Origin: Agapanthus africanus
Lineage: Eukaryota; Streptophyta; Magnoliopsida; Asparagales; Amaryllidaceae
Length of the DNA: 64,000 nucleotides
Assembly: GCA_030015575.1 (NCBI GenBank)
Contig: CM057337.1
Location: 338,282,583 to 338,346,582, forward strand
Direction: 5' to 3'
Position 1 is the stretch's first letter. Each line of letters begins with the position of its first letter. The position numbers were made by a program, and so were the translations under genes. Below the pieces are notes generated by a model. That model saw only the letters and a program-made list of their open reading frames with translations. It ran no database searches and was not told where the DNA came from. Positions 11,565 through 21,036 of this stretch are shown here, piece by piece.

Positions 11565-14500
11565 CTAAGGCCATGTACTGGCGTATCGAAGACCTATCAT
11601 CTCGATCAGCCGCTCGAACTGAGTCTGGGGTAGGGCCTTGGTGAATGGATCTGCAGTGTTCTCTTCTGAAGCAACCCTCCGAACCTCGATCTCCTTGCGA
11701 TCCACGATCTCCCTGATCAGGTGATACCGCCTCAAGATGTGCCTGGATCTCTGATGGGACCTGGGTTCCTTTGCTAAAGCTATAGCCCCGTTGTTGTCGC
11801 AATACAGAGGTACTGGGTCAACAATGGACGGAACCACCTGAAGTTCTTTTAAGAACTTCCTTATCCAGACAGCTTCTTTTGCGGCATCAGATGCAGCGAT
11901 GTATTCCGCTTCCATAGTCGAGTCTGCAACGGTTTCCTGTTTGGAACTCTTCCAACACACCGCCCCTCCGTTGAGGGTAAAGACAAAACCCGACATGGAC
12001 TTGGAATCATCCTTGTCACTCTGGAAGCTGGAGTCAGCAAAGGCCTCAATCTGGAGGTCTTTTCCGCCATACACCAAGAACATCTCCTTAGTCCTCCTCA
12101 GGTACTTGAGAATGTTCTTTACTGCTATCCAATGTTTCTCCCCAGGGTTTGACTGATACCGGCTTACTACACTCAGTGCATAAGCTACATCCGGTCTGGT
12201 ACACAACATCGCATACATTATAGAGCCTACCGCAGAAGCGTAGGGTATAATAGACATGCGATCCCTCTCCAAATCAGTCTTGGGAGACATCTCTTTAGAG
12301 AGGGTGATCCCGTGACAAGCCGGTAAGTTACCGCGCTTGGAATCTTCCATACTGAATCTTTTCAGTACGGTGTCGATGTACCTGGACTGTGAAAGTCCTA
12401 ATATCCTCTTGGATCTATCACGATGGATCCGGATCCCCAGGATGTAAGAGGCATCACCCAGGTCTTTCATGGAGAACCTGTGTGACAAGAAACCCTTGAC
12501 AGATTGTAGCATAGGAATGTCATTTCCTATTAAGAGAATGTCATCCACGTATAAAACAAGGAATACCACAGTTCTCGCTACAAATCTACTATAGATGCAC
12601 GGTTCATCTGGATTTTTGATAAAGTCAAATTCCTTGACCGTCTCATCAAAACAGATGTTCCAACTCCGCGATGCCTGCTTTAGTCCATAGATGGACTTAA
12701 GCAACTTGCACACCTTTCCGCTGCTCCCACTCTGAATGAAACCCTCTGGCTGATCCATATAGACACACTCCTCTAAATTTCCATTTAGAAAAGCGGTTTT
12801 TACGTCCATCTGCCAAATCTCATAATCGTGGAAGGCAGCAATGGCAAGAAGGATCCGAATGGATTTCAGCATAGCCACTGGAGAAAAGGTTTCGTCGTAG
12901 TCCAAGCCAGGTCTTTGACGGAAACCCTTTGCTACAAGTCTAGCTTTATAGGTCTCAACCTGTCCATCTACACCAATCTTCCTTTTGAAGATCCACTTGC
13001 ATCCTACGGGTTTTACCCCGTCTGGAGCAATGTCCAATGTCCATACTTTGTTGGTGTACATGGACTCCATTTCGGTCCGCATTGCATCCAGCCATTTTAC
13101 CGAGTCAATGCTCTGAACGGCCTGCTGGAAGCTAGTAGGCTCATCATAGTCTATGATGCAATCCTCTCTATCCCCGTCTATGAGAAAACCGTAGTATCTC
13201 TCGGGCGGATGAGACTGCCTACTACTTCTGCGGAGCGGCATAAGAATGTCCTGTTCATTTGAACCCTCTGGTTCCATTAAGCTTTCAGTAATAGTCTGTG
13301 GTTCTGGAATTTCTTCCAGTTCTACTGCGCTCCCACTTAATTCTTTTTCTAAGAACTGATGTTCTAGAAAGTGGGCATGACGAGAAACAAGAACTTTTTG
13401 TTCCTCTTCGTAGTAGAAGAGATATCCCTTGGAATTCTTTGGATATCCCACAAACTTACACAGTACTGAGCGCGCCTCGAGCTTGTCCGCATGCTGCTTT
13501 TTAACAAAAGCTGGACTTCCCCAAGTCTTAATGTGACTGAGATGGGGTCTCTTCCCACACCACATCTCATATGGTGTAGTAGGCACAGTCTTAGTAGGAA
13601 CTCGGTTCAAAAGGTACGCAGCTGATTCTAGTGCATACCCCCAGAATGATCGCGGTAACTCAGCGTTACTCATCATGGACCGTACCATATCCAATAGGGT
13701 CCGGTTCCGTCTCTCCGATACACCGTTATGTTGCGGGGTGTATGGAGGAGTAAGCTGAGAGAGAATCCCATTCTCTTTTAAATAATTCAGGAACTCGGCA
13801 CTTAAGTATTCTCCACCTCGATCCGATCTTAGAATCTTGATACTTTTGCCGGTCTGTTTTTCTACTTCATTCTTAAATTCCTGGAATTTTTCAAAAGATT
13901 CTGACTTATGTTTCATTAAGAAGACATAACCGTATCTTGAAAAATCATCCGTAAAAGTAATGAAGTAAGAATAACCGCTTCGTGCATGTGTAGACATTGG
14001 ACCGCACACGTCGCTGTGTACGAGTCCCAAGAGCTCGCTCGCTCTTACTCCGTGTCCAGTGAACGGAGTCTTTGTCATCTTTCCTTTGAGACAGGATTGA
14101 CAAGTGGCATATGATTGATATTCGAACGGATCCAAATATCCTTCTGTATGTAACTTAGTCAACCTTCTCTCATTGATGTGACCCAGTCTACAATGCCATA
14201 AGAAAGTCTGATTAATATCTGGTGACTTTCTTTTGTGTGTATTCTGGACATTGAAAATCTGTGGTTGGTTTAATACGTATATACCATTGCTCAATGTACC
14301 TGACCCAATCAGAACTTGATTAAGGTGAATGTTAACAACATTACTTACAAACGCAAATTCATAACCTTCTTTAGAAACCAAAGATACAGAAATGATATTA
14401 CAAGTTGCGTTGGGTACAAAAAAGCAATTACGCAAAACCAAAACATGTCCATCTGACATTCCTAGGTGATAGTCCCCCACGGCTTTAGCATCCATGCTAG

Positions 14501-15515
14501 CTCCGTTCGCAACTCTGAGGGTCATGTCACCTTCCTTCAAAAACCTACGGTTTCTCAACGCCTGCAAAGAATTACAGATATGAGATCCTGATCCGGTATC
14601 CAATACCCAGGAAGTAGAGTTTATAGAAAGACAGTTTTCAATAACATACACACCTGAAGCTGAAGCTGCAACCTGCTTCAGTTCCTGTGTCCTGGCTTTC
14701 CAAGCCCTGCAATCTTTCTTCCAGTGTCCACTCTTGTGACAATAGAAGCATTCCTCTTTACCAACAAGCTTCCCCGCTATCTTTGTTGCCTTTTCCTTTC
14801 CCTTCGCACCCACTTTACTAACACCGCCTCTTGGTTTGGCGGGGGCTTTCTTCTTCTTTCCCTTGGCTTTCGCCTTGGACCTAGAAGAAGAAGATCCTCC
14901 TACAAACAAAGTGGATGTATCCCTACCCTTCTGTAGGGTGCCCTCTGCGCTCCTCAGCAGGTTGAGGAGTTCTGAAAGTTCAACTTCCTTTTCTTGCAAG
15001 TTGAAATTCAGTATGAACTGGGCGTAAGTGGATGGAAGGGACTGGAGAATTATATCTGTGTAGAGTTCACTATCCAACGTGGTCCCAAGTTCCGCGAGCT
15101 CCTCAGTGTAGCCAATCATCTTAAGCACGTGGTCCGCTACCGATGATCCGACGGCCAACTTAGTCGAAAATAACTTCTTCGACACTTCGTATCTTGCGAT
15201 ACGAGACTGCTCTCCATACAGTTCTTTTGTATGAAGAAATATGGATTCCAAATCCATATTCTCGTGCCTCCTCTGATGGTCATTGTCCATCGAGGCAAGT
15301 ACGAGGCATCTGGCCTTCGCGCTGTCAATCTCCCAAGTCTTACGGATTTCCTTATCCGCGACGCTGGAGGTGGGACCTGGGACGGGGGGAGCTTTGGTGG
15401 TAAGAAGATACCCCAGCTTGTCGTAAGAGATTGCCAATTTGACATTCCTGAGCCAATCTTTGTAGTTTGGCCCTGTCAATATGTTTTTATCTAGAAGTAA
15501 CTTAAGTCCAGTCAT
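11565..15515 (-). CDS. Gag-Pol polyprotein of copia element A, 1,316 aa
   Basis: A single uninterrupted frame encodes the whole Ty1/copia polyprotein. Numbering from the Met at 15515, the parts are: Gag, starting MTGLKLLLDKNILTGPNY; a CX2CX4HX4C zinc knuckle at about 256-269; aspartic protease DTG at 306-308; integrase HHCC starting at H441 and D502, D565, E601 (D-D-35-E); reverse transcriptase with YVDD, catalytic Asp 991-992; and RNase H with D1161, E1202, D1240. All catalytic residues are present. The reading frame extends 12 codons further to 15551, but I chose 15515 because element D has a Met at the matching place after the same CAGCGACC context. The stop at 11565 lies next to the PPT. 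An autonomous, potentially active source copy. Confidence 0.95.
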   Translation of the reverse strand: MTGLKLLLDKNILTGPNYKDWLRNVKLAISYDKLGYLLTTKAPPVPGPTSSVADKEIRKTWEIDSAKARCLVLASMDNDHQRRHENMDLESIFLHTKELYGEQSRIARYEVSKKLFSTKLAVGSSVADHVLKMIGYTEELAELGTTLDSELYTDIILQSLPSTYAQFILNFNLQEKEVELSELLNLLRSAEGTLQKGRDTSTLFVGGSSSSRSKAKAKGKKKKAPAKPRGGVSKVGAKGKEKATKIAGKLVGKEECFYCHKSGHWKKDCRAWKARTQELKQVAASASGVYVIENCLSINSTSWVLDTGSGSHICNSLQALRNRRFLKEGDMTLRVANGASMDAKAVGDYHLGMSDGHVLVLRNCFFVPNATCNIISVSLVSKEGYEFAFVSNVVNIHLNQVLIGSGTLSNGIYVLNQPQIFNVQNTHKRKSPDINQTFLWHCRLGHINERRLTKLHTEGYLDPFEYQSYATCQSCLKGKMTKTPFTGHGVRASELLGLVHSDVCGPMSTHARSGYSYFITFTDDFSRYGYVFLMKHKSESFEKFQEFKNEVEKQTGKSIKILRSDRGGEYLSAEFLNYLKENGILSQLTPPYTPQHNGVSERRNRTLLDMVRSMMSNAELPRSFWGYALESAAYLLNRVPTKTVPTTPYEMWCGKRPHLSHIKTWGSPAFVKKQHADKLEARSVLCKFVGYPKNSKGYLFYYEEEQKVLVSRHAHFLEHQFLEKELSGSAVELEEIPEPQTITESLMEPEGSNEQDILMPLRRSSRQSHPPERYYGFLIDGDREDCIIDYDEPTSFQQAVQSIDSVKWLDAMRTEMESMYTNKVWTLDIAPDGVKPVGCKWIFKRKIGVDGQVETYKARLVAKGFRQRPGLDYDETFSPVAMLKSIRILLAIAAFHDYEIWQMDVKTAFLNGNLEECVYMDQPEGFIQSGSSGKVCKLLKSIYGLKQASRSWNICFDETVKEFDFIKNPDEPCIYSRFVARTVVFLVLYVDDILLIGNDIPMLQSVKGFLSHRFSMKDLGDASYILGIRIHRDRSKRILGLSQSRYIDTVLKRFSMEDSKRGNLPACHGITLSKEMSPKTDLERDRMSIIPYASAVGSIMYAMLCTRPDVAYALSVVSRYQSNPGEKHWIAVKNILKYLRRTKEMFLVYGGKDLQIEAFADSSFQSDKDDSKSMSGFVFTLNGGAVCWKSSKQETVADSTMEAEYIAASDAAKEAVWIRKFLKELQVVPSIVDPVPLYCDNNGAIALAKEPRSHQRSRHILRRYHLIREIVDRKEIEVRRVASEENTADPFTKALPQTQFERLIEMIGLRYASTWP

Positions 15516-16008
15516 TACGATTTGGTCGCTGCAGGGGGAGAGAAGAAACACTTAGCACGATGCTCTTGCAAGTTTAGAATGGTTTTTAATTTGTCTAAAC
15601 AGGATGGCTCCCACTGTCTCTCGAATCCCTCCTCAAACCACAAAGGAAGAATTAGCCGGGATCAATCCCACCGTACAATACTTGCTTAACCGTTCAGCCA
15701 GGCCAGTGTCGGTACTTCGAGGGAGGTTTTCCAACGCTTTCGCGAAGTTCCTTAATTTAAGAACCTCTTTTCCCTGGGGGCGTAGCCCCGCTAACACCTT
15801 TCTAGGCACCTACTAGGTTTATAGCATTGATCGTTTAGTGAGAAATTTCCCGAGGAGTAGCATATACTCACAGTAGGATCGGGATCCAAATATCATCGTG
15901 TGATGAAAATGAAGGAATCCTACCATAATCATCACACTCCAAATGGTATGCAAATCTAGCAAGTTTCAGTACTTATGAAACTCCCGATGTGGATTTTTGC
16001 CCCATGCT

Positions 16009-16042
16009 CTTATGACCTTGACATTGGCCAAAATATCATAAG
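16009..16042 (-). other. Leader hairpin H3 of element A
   Basis: CTTATGA at 16009-16015 pairs perfectly with TCATAAG at 16036-16042, around a core in which TTGGC pairs with GTCAA (element sense) using one G-U. Confidence 0.65.
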
Positions 16043-16091
16043 TCACATGTCAAGTTCTTCCCGTCACTTTCCAGGTTAATTTGGATCCATC

Positions 16092-16128
16092 CGTACATAC
16101 CCTTGACTTTGGCCAAAATGGCAGCACG
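16092..16128 (-). other. Leader hairpin H2 of element A
   Basis: The core CCTTGACTTTGGCCAAAA is flanked by weaker arms (CGT...ACG plus GCC/GGT in element sense). It is the equivalent of the hairpin at 4801-4834. Confidence 0.5.
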
Positions 16129-16188
16129 ACTGTCCCAAACCAACGCATCTATCTATGCTACACATGAACACCCAATAGCTACCAATCA

Positions 16189-16218
16189 CTGTGCCTTGAC
16201 TTTGGCCAAAATACACAG
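16189..16218 (-). other. Leader hairpin H1 of element A
   Basis: Arms CTGTG (16189-16193) and CACAG (16214-16218) pair perfectly. C and D have CTATG/CATAG and the copy at 25064 has CTACG/CGTAG, so both sides of the stem changed together. Confidence 0.7.
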
Positions 16219-16568
16219 CTTGAATACTATTGCCTATTCATGCGAAACGACGGAGGGCTACGAATGGTTTTGGTAAAACCGTGAACGTAGTGAACTTGAT
16301 ATAATCGATGGAACGAGATAGCTTTTAGAAGGAGTGGCTCAAGCTCCGCATTTAAAAGTTAGTTTTGAAAAGAACCGAGTGGTTTTTCGAAAGTGTTCCA
16401 TCGACTTAAACTTGGTTTATTATCTTGCATTAGTTCTTTTAATGCGTGATATTCTTGCATTAGTTCTTTTAATGCGTCCCATCATTTAATTCCTACCATT
16501 GCAGAAAACAACCAAAATATGACGTACGCTTATGCCATTCGCATTCGCCACGGGGTCCCGTCATCACT

Positions 16569-16589
16569 CGTTAGGTTACTTAACTAACG
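16569..16589. other. CGTTAG hairpin in leader of A
   Basis: CGTTAG and CTAACG form a six-pair stem with a nine-base AT-rich loop, followed by a GC-rich GACAGAGCGGGG segment also present in C. Confidence 0.6.
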
Positions 16590-17280
16590 ACAGAGCGGGG
16601 GCTGGGCTAGCGCGGCTGTAAAACATAAGCAACGCCTAAATAGAAAGCAATGATAGACATTACAGATCACAGATGAATACATTGGATATACTAGCAATCC
16701 GCATTCCTTTCGAGCCTGAAACGAAAAGCGGATAACACGGTCGCGGTGAATAGCAAATACCCCACCCAAGACCCCTACGGGTGCGGCAAACTACCCTCCA
16801 TGTTCCCGGTAGTTTGTGCACCCCACCATGGGTCTATCCTAGGAGTAAAAACAGTAAAAAGAATTATACAATGACGGCTACAACCCCGACCCGGTTGTGC
16901 GGCCAAACAAATAATATAATTACATCAATTTACATTTACAATGAATGAAAGAAAAACAAAAGCTCATCTCACATCCACCCCGGCTATTCACCCGCGACAG
17001 TCCAACACATTCATATACACATTCCAGAACATTACAGATCATGTATAACCCCGACTAATCGACTTATAGCGATTAGCCGACGTTCAATACATGCAAACAT
17101 CACAGATATAACCAACATAGCCAAAGTGCAGTGAAGTTCGGAAAAAAAATACGGAATTATAGGACCCCAAAAGTGAATTTCAGTTCTGGAAAATCTGGGT
17201 ACATATAATATATCTTAAAAATCCCAAAACCAACACAGAAGAACACTGCACGAAAAACGATGCAAAGATGACACCAACTT

Positions 17281-17330
17281 GCGGCGGTTCCGCGGCCAGA
17301 TGAGTAGGTGAGGCCGCGGAAGCGCGGCGG
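17281..17330 (-). other. GC-rich hairpin near the PBS of A
   Basis: GCGGTTCCGCGGCC and GGCCGCGGAAGCGC face each other around a loop of about 16 bases, some 200 bases downstream of the PBS. It is the homologue of hairpins at 6321, 23935 and 55489. Confidence 0.65.
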
Positions 17331-17523
17331 TTTGGAGGTAACATGATGTCGTTTTTCTTGTGTGTTCTTAGAAAACCCTGAGACGATTTTACAAGTATAA
17401 AGTTTTTCAATTTGAGCAGAAAAAATTTCAACAGAAAGTTAGGGTTTTGATTTTCCGGTTTTGCGATTTTTCGGTTCCGAACTTCGTTACACCTTACTAC
17501 CAAGCTAGTTTAAGTTTAGTTAG

Positions 17524-17535
17524 GCTCTGATACCA
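17524..17535 (-). other. Primer-binding site of element A
   Basis: It reads TGGTATCAGAGC on the minus strand, one base from the 5' LTR edge at 17537. It is the standard initiator Met-tRNA site. Confidence 0.95.
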
Positions 17536-17536
17536 C

Positions 17537-19638
17537 TGTAAGTCCATATTGCGACCCCCGGTACTTACGGGGAGGCGGAAACGGTATAAAAAACGAATTT
17601 TTATCGCAAGAGGCAACATGGACTAAACTATGTCGGGATCGTTAACTAAACTAAAACTAGTTAACAAGCTAAAGAGAGTTAGCTACTATGGAGGATGGTT
17701 ATACCTAAACTTGAACTCCTTCTCTTCTTGTTGTTGTTCTTCTTTCTTGTTCTTTGTAGAAGCTTGAATGGTTCTCTTCTCGTCGCCTTCTTCTTGCCGA
17801 AGATAGATCCACCTTGAAGGTTCGACCTTTGGGCTCTTCCTCGATCTTTGAGTGAACTAGGGTTTCCGGCTTGCTAAACCTTCATCCTAGAATGAGTAGA
17901 GAGTGATTAGGGTTTGCTTTTCTATCTAAAGAGAATGATTCTCAACACATGAGAAGGTTTCTCTTTTCAAGAGGAAGAAGAAGATGAAATGAGGAGAGAG
18001 AGTGAGAATGATAGAATGAGCTCAATTATTTCTTTCTTGCAACCATATTGCAAAAGAAATCAATTATCTAAATGATAATAATTGAAATAAGAATAGTTGA
18101 TGGTTATTTTGGAATGACCACTATCATACCTCTTTTAATGAAGTGTAAGCATGAATCAAGGAAGACTTTCAAGGCATGAAAAGTGGTCAATGGTCAACAA
18201 GTCAACCAAGGTCAACAAGTCAACAAGAAAAACAACCATAACATAATTCTTATTTAATTACTATTATTAATAGATAATGCACAAATCCATTAGGGTTTGG
18301 AAAATGATAACTGTCAACTGTGCATACGCACCCGATCCGAAACCCTAATGAAAAACCTCATTCTCCGCCTCAAGCAACTGTGCATACACACCTGCATTCT
18401 CGTTCCGAGGAACAAGAATACCAAGATATAAAAGCAACCCCCAAAACATATACCAGTATCTGGCTCAAACCAGAGCCTGCCAGTATAATCCGTCCGGACT
18501 CCAAACGTGCACAAGTGCGCGGATGAGAACGAACCCTGTCGCAAAACCATGCGACCTCTACTCTGTTTTGCCCAGAGGCGAATACCCTCTGTGTGGGACT
18601 CTAAAGACTCGACACTACGCTGGCAGTGGGTTTAACCACAGACCGCAAGCGGCACTAGCTGTGCGTAACGGTCCCCAGGTAGATGCCGACAAGAAGGCTG
18701 ACGAGGTGAAACCCCATCTGAACTCCTACTGAGTCTGAATGTGACATTCTCCGTACAGTCCGGTCTGTTCGTCTGATACATCGCATGGCGGGCCTAGGGG
18801 GCGGTAAAACGTCAGTCCCCCAATAGCGGTACAAGTCGTGTCGGAGTGAAGCCCAAAACACCCTGAGATAACACTGGAAACCTACCAGTATATCTCGCTT
18901 GCCCTGGCCAGGGACTACTCGTGTAATGGCTCTCCTAGACACAGCGCGATGTCAACCCCCAATACCGGGAGAGACGAATCCTGTCTAACCGTCACTGCCT
19001 CCAAGTGCTTCGGGACTGCACCCAACCACCACCTGTTTGCACGACTCCTTTGAGCCGTGGTAGGGTAGTGATCAAAGTGCAGTGGGAACACACTCGAGGC
19101 GAAGTGTCAGTGTCAAGTCAGCGGACTAAGCTGTACTCATGTCACCTGGGAACTGATAACTGACGATAGGTATAATACCAACCTGTCAGTTCCCTACGAG
19201 TCCTGTCCAGTGTACTCGTGACCCAACGAGCACCCGTATACTATCTCCAGTACGACGTACTGATGGCTGTGGGACAGACCATCTCCCACACTGGGATGAG
19301 AAGCGCATACGCTAGTCTACTCCGGAGTATCGATGCCCTGTCTCGATAGTCCTACGACTAGGGACCTGTATAAGGATGTGCTTATCGATTACCCAGCCCC
19401 CACTAGTGTGACTGCCATCACAACGCTGGTAATCAAGCAAAGATCCTAAGGGCTCCACTAATGCGTATAAGTGATATACTGAAATAAACACAAGTACACA
19501 TTGAAGTAGAAACAAACCAAGTAGCATACTACTATATTGAGCAAGATTGTTTATACAAGGTGAATATCCCAAGCTTCCATCAAGTAATATACAAACTAGT
19601 ATGATACAGTAATGGCCTCTAGGGCATATACACTAACA
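17537..19638 (-). repeat. 5' LTR of element A, 2,102 bp
   Basis: Identical, as far as I could see, to 9449-11550. It drives transcription leftwards through the PBS at 17524-17535. The five bases after its right end, AAACT (19639-19643), repeat those before the left LTR. Confidence 0.97.
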
Positions 19639-21036
19639 AAACTGCAGCTGATGATTTGAAAGAACCAAAGGATTCAATGGTTACCAACGAACCTCAGCCT
19701 CTCCGCCGATCTAGTAGGGTTCCTCACCCACCTGAGAGATACTTCGGTTTCTCTATGACAGTGGGAGCGAGGATGGCATCATGAGATGATGACCCAACTA
19801 GTTTCGAGCAGGCTATCGAGAGTAGGGACTCTGTAAGAATGGCTGGATCCTTAGCGATCTGAGATGGAATCCTTATACACCAACAAAGTATGAACTTTGG
19901 TTGCTATATCTGAAGGGTTAAATCCCCATCAGGAGCAAGTATATCTTGAGAAGATTACTTGGTGTAGATCGAAAAGTTGAGACTTTCAAAGCTAGACTTG
20001 TTAAAGCTTTTCGTCATCGACCAGGCGTGGATAATGATAAAACCTTTTCAAGTGACTATGCTTAAGTCCATCCAGATCCTACTTACCACGGCTACATACC
20101 ATGACTACGATATCTGGCGGTTGGATGTCATGACTGCTTTTCTAAATGATGTTTTAGAAGAGTGTGTCTATAAGTACACAGCCGAGGGCCTCGTAGACAG
20201 TGGGAGCAGCGGAAACGTGTGCAAGATGCTTTATAGGATAAAGCAGACATCGCGGAGTTGGAACATCTGTTTTGATGTGTTAGTCAAAGAGTTTGACATC
20301 ATCAAAATGGTAGATGAACCTTGTATAAACAAAAAGGTAGTAGGGAGTATAGTGACGATCCTCGTAAAGTACGTGGATGGCATGCTCTTGATAGGGAAGG
20401 AGTTTCCTATGCTACGCTCGGTCAATCTCCGCTTATCACAATGATTCTCCATATAGGATCAAAGTGATACCTCCTAAATCCTGAGTTTTGGATCTATGAG
20501 ATAGATCTAAATGGATGTTAGGATTCTCACTAGTTGTAGTGAGACGGTATCAATCGACCCTGGGGAGAATCGCTGGAATGGTTCCAGGGTGATAAGGACG
20601 ACTGAAAGTCAGTCACAGGCATTGTCTTTACCCTCAGTAAAGGGACGGTATGTTGGAAGAGTTCCAAGCTAGATACCGTGGCATACTAGACGATAAAGGC
20701 AGGATACATCGCTACTCAAAATGCTACCAAAGTGGCTGTCTGGGTGTATATTTGTTGATGAGATGAACTTAGTTCCTCCCATTGTGTAACAATGGAGTTG
20801 TGGCTTATGCCAAGGAACGCCGGTCCCATCAGTGATCCAGACATATTCTAAGGCAGTGTCACCTGATCATGGAGATGCTTGATCTCCAAGGGATCGAGGT
20901 TAGGAGAGTAGACTCAGAGGACAACACAGCGGATCCACTCACAAAGGCCTGTTCCCAGAGAGAGATTTTTATGGGATGGTTGAGTATGAGATACTACAAC
21001 CACTGCTATCAGATGGCCCTAGTGCAAGTGGGAGAT
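19639..21036 (+). pseudogene. Copia element B: RT/RNase H part of decayed pol (right segment)
   Basis: This continues B after the insertion of A. Recognisable pieces, in order, are PQPLRRSSRVPHPPERYFGF, then the RT core (LKSIQILLTTATYHDYDIW, then RLDVMTAFLNDVLEECVY) and KYVDGMLLIG. The last shows that the catalytic YVDD has become YVDG. RNase H remnants follow (for example the EDNTADPLTKA-like segment near 20910), then a PPT at 21023-21036. The longest open piece is 19977-20444. Stops and frameshifts throughout show it is dead, and loss of the second RT aspartate alone would inactivate it. Confidence 0.85.
21023..21036 (+). other. Polypurine tract of element B
   Basis: TGCAAGTGGGAGAT lies immediately before the LTR start at 21037, the same PPT as in A and D. 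It shows that the LTR at 21037 is the 3' LTR of B. Confidence 0.85.

Larger units (their letters stand above)
15516..17523 (-). mobile_element. Long untranslated leader of element A
   Basis: About 2 kb lie between the PBS and the gag start with no convincing coding frame. The region aligns in blocks with the leaders of C, D and the copy at 23735. It holds a GC-rich hairpin (17281-17330), a CGTTAG hairpin (16569-16589) and three further hairpins (16189-16218, 16092-16128, 16009-16042). The block at 15760-15840 (AGGTGCCTAGAAAGGTG in element sense) also recurs at about 25420. Possible roles are packaging, dimerisation or cap-independent translation; none is shown by the sequence. Confidence 0.8.
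9449..19638 (-). mobile_element. Copia element A: complete, young LTR retrotransposon (10.19 kb)
   Basis: A full-length element with 2,102-bp LTRs (9449-11550 and 17537-19638) that I could not tell apart by eye. The TSD is AAACT (9444-9448 and 19639-19643). The PBS is at 17524-17535, the PPT at 11551-11563, and there is one uninterrupted gag-pol. The order Gag, protease, integrase, RT, RNase H defines Ty1/copia. Identical LTRs mean very recent insertion, and every part needed for autonomous transposition is visible. It splits the older element B. The leader between PBS and gag is long (about 2 kb) and structured. Lineage within copia (Tork/Angela-like long-LTR groups are candidates) was not resolved. 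Confidence 0.97.

Noticed and set aside
12828..13262. 144-codon plus-strand ORF
   Set aside because: It is a shadow of the gag-pol frame on the opposite strand.
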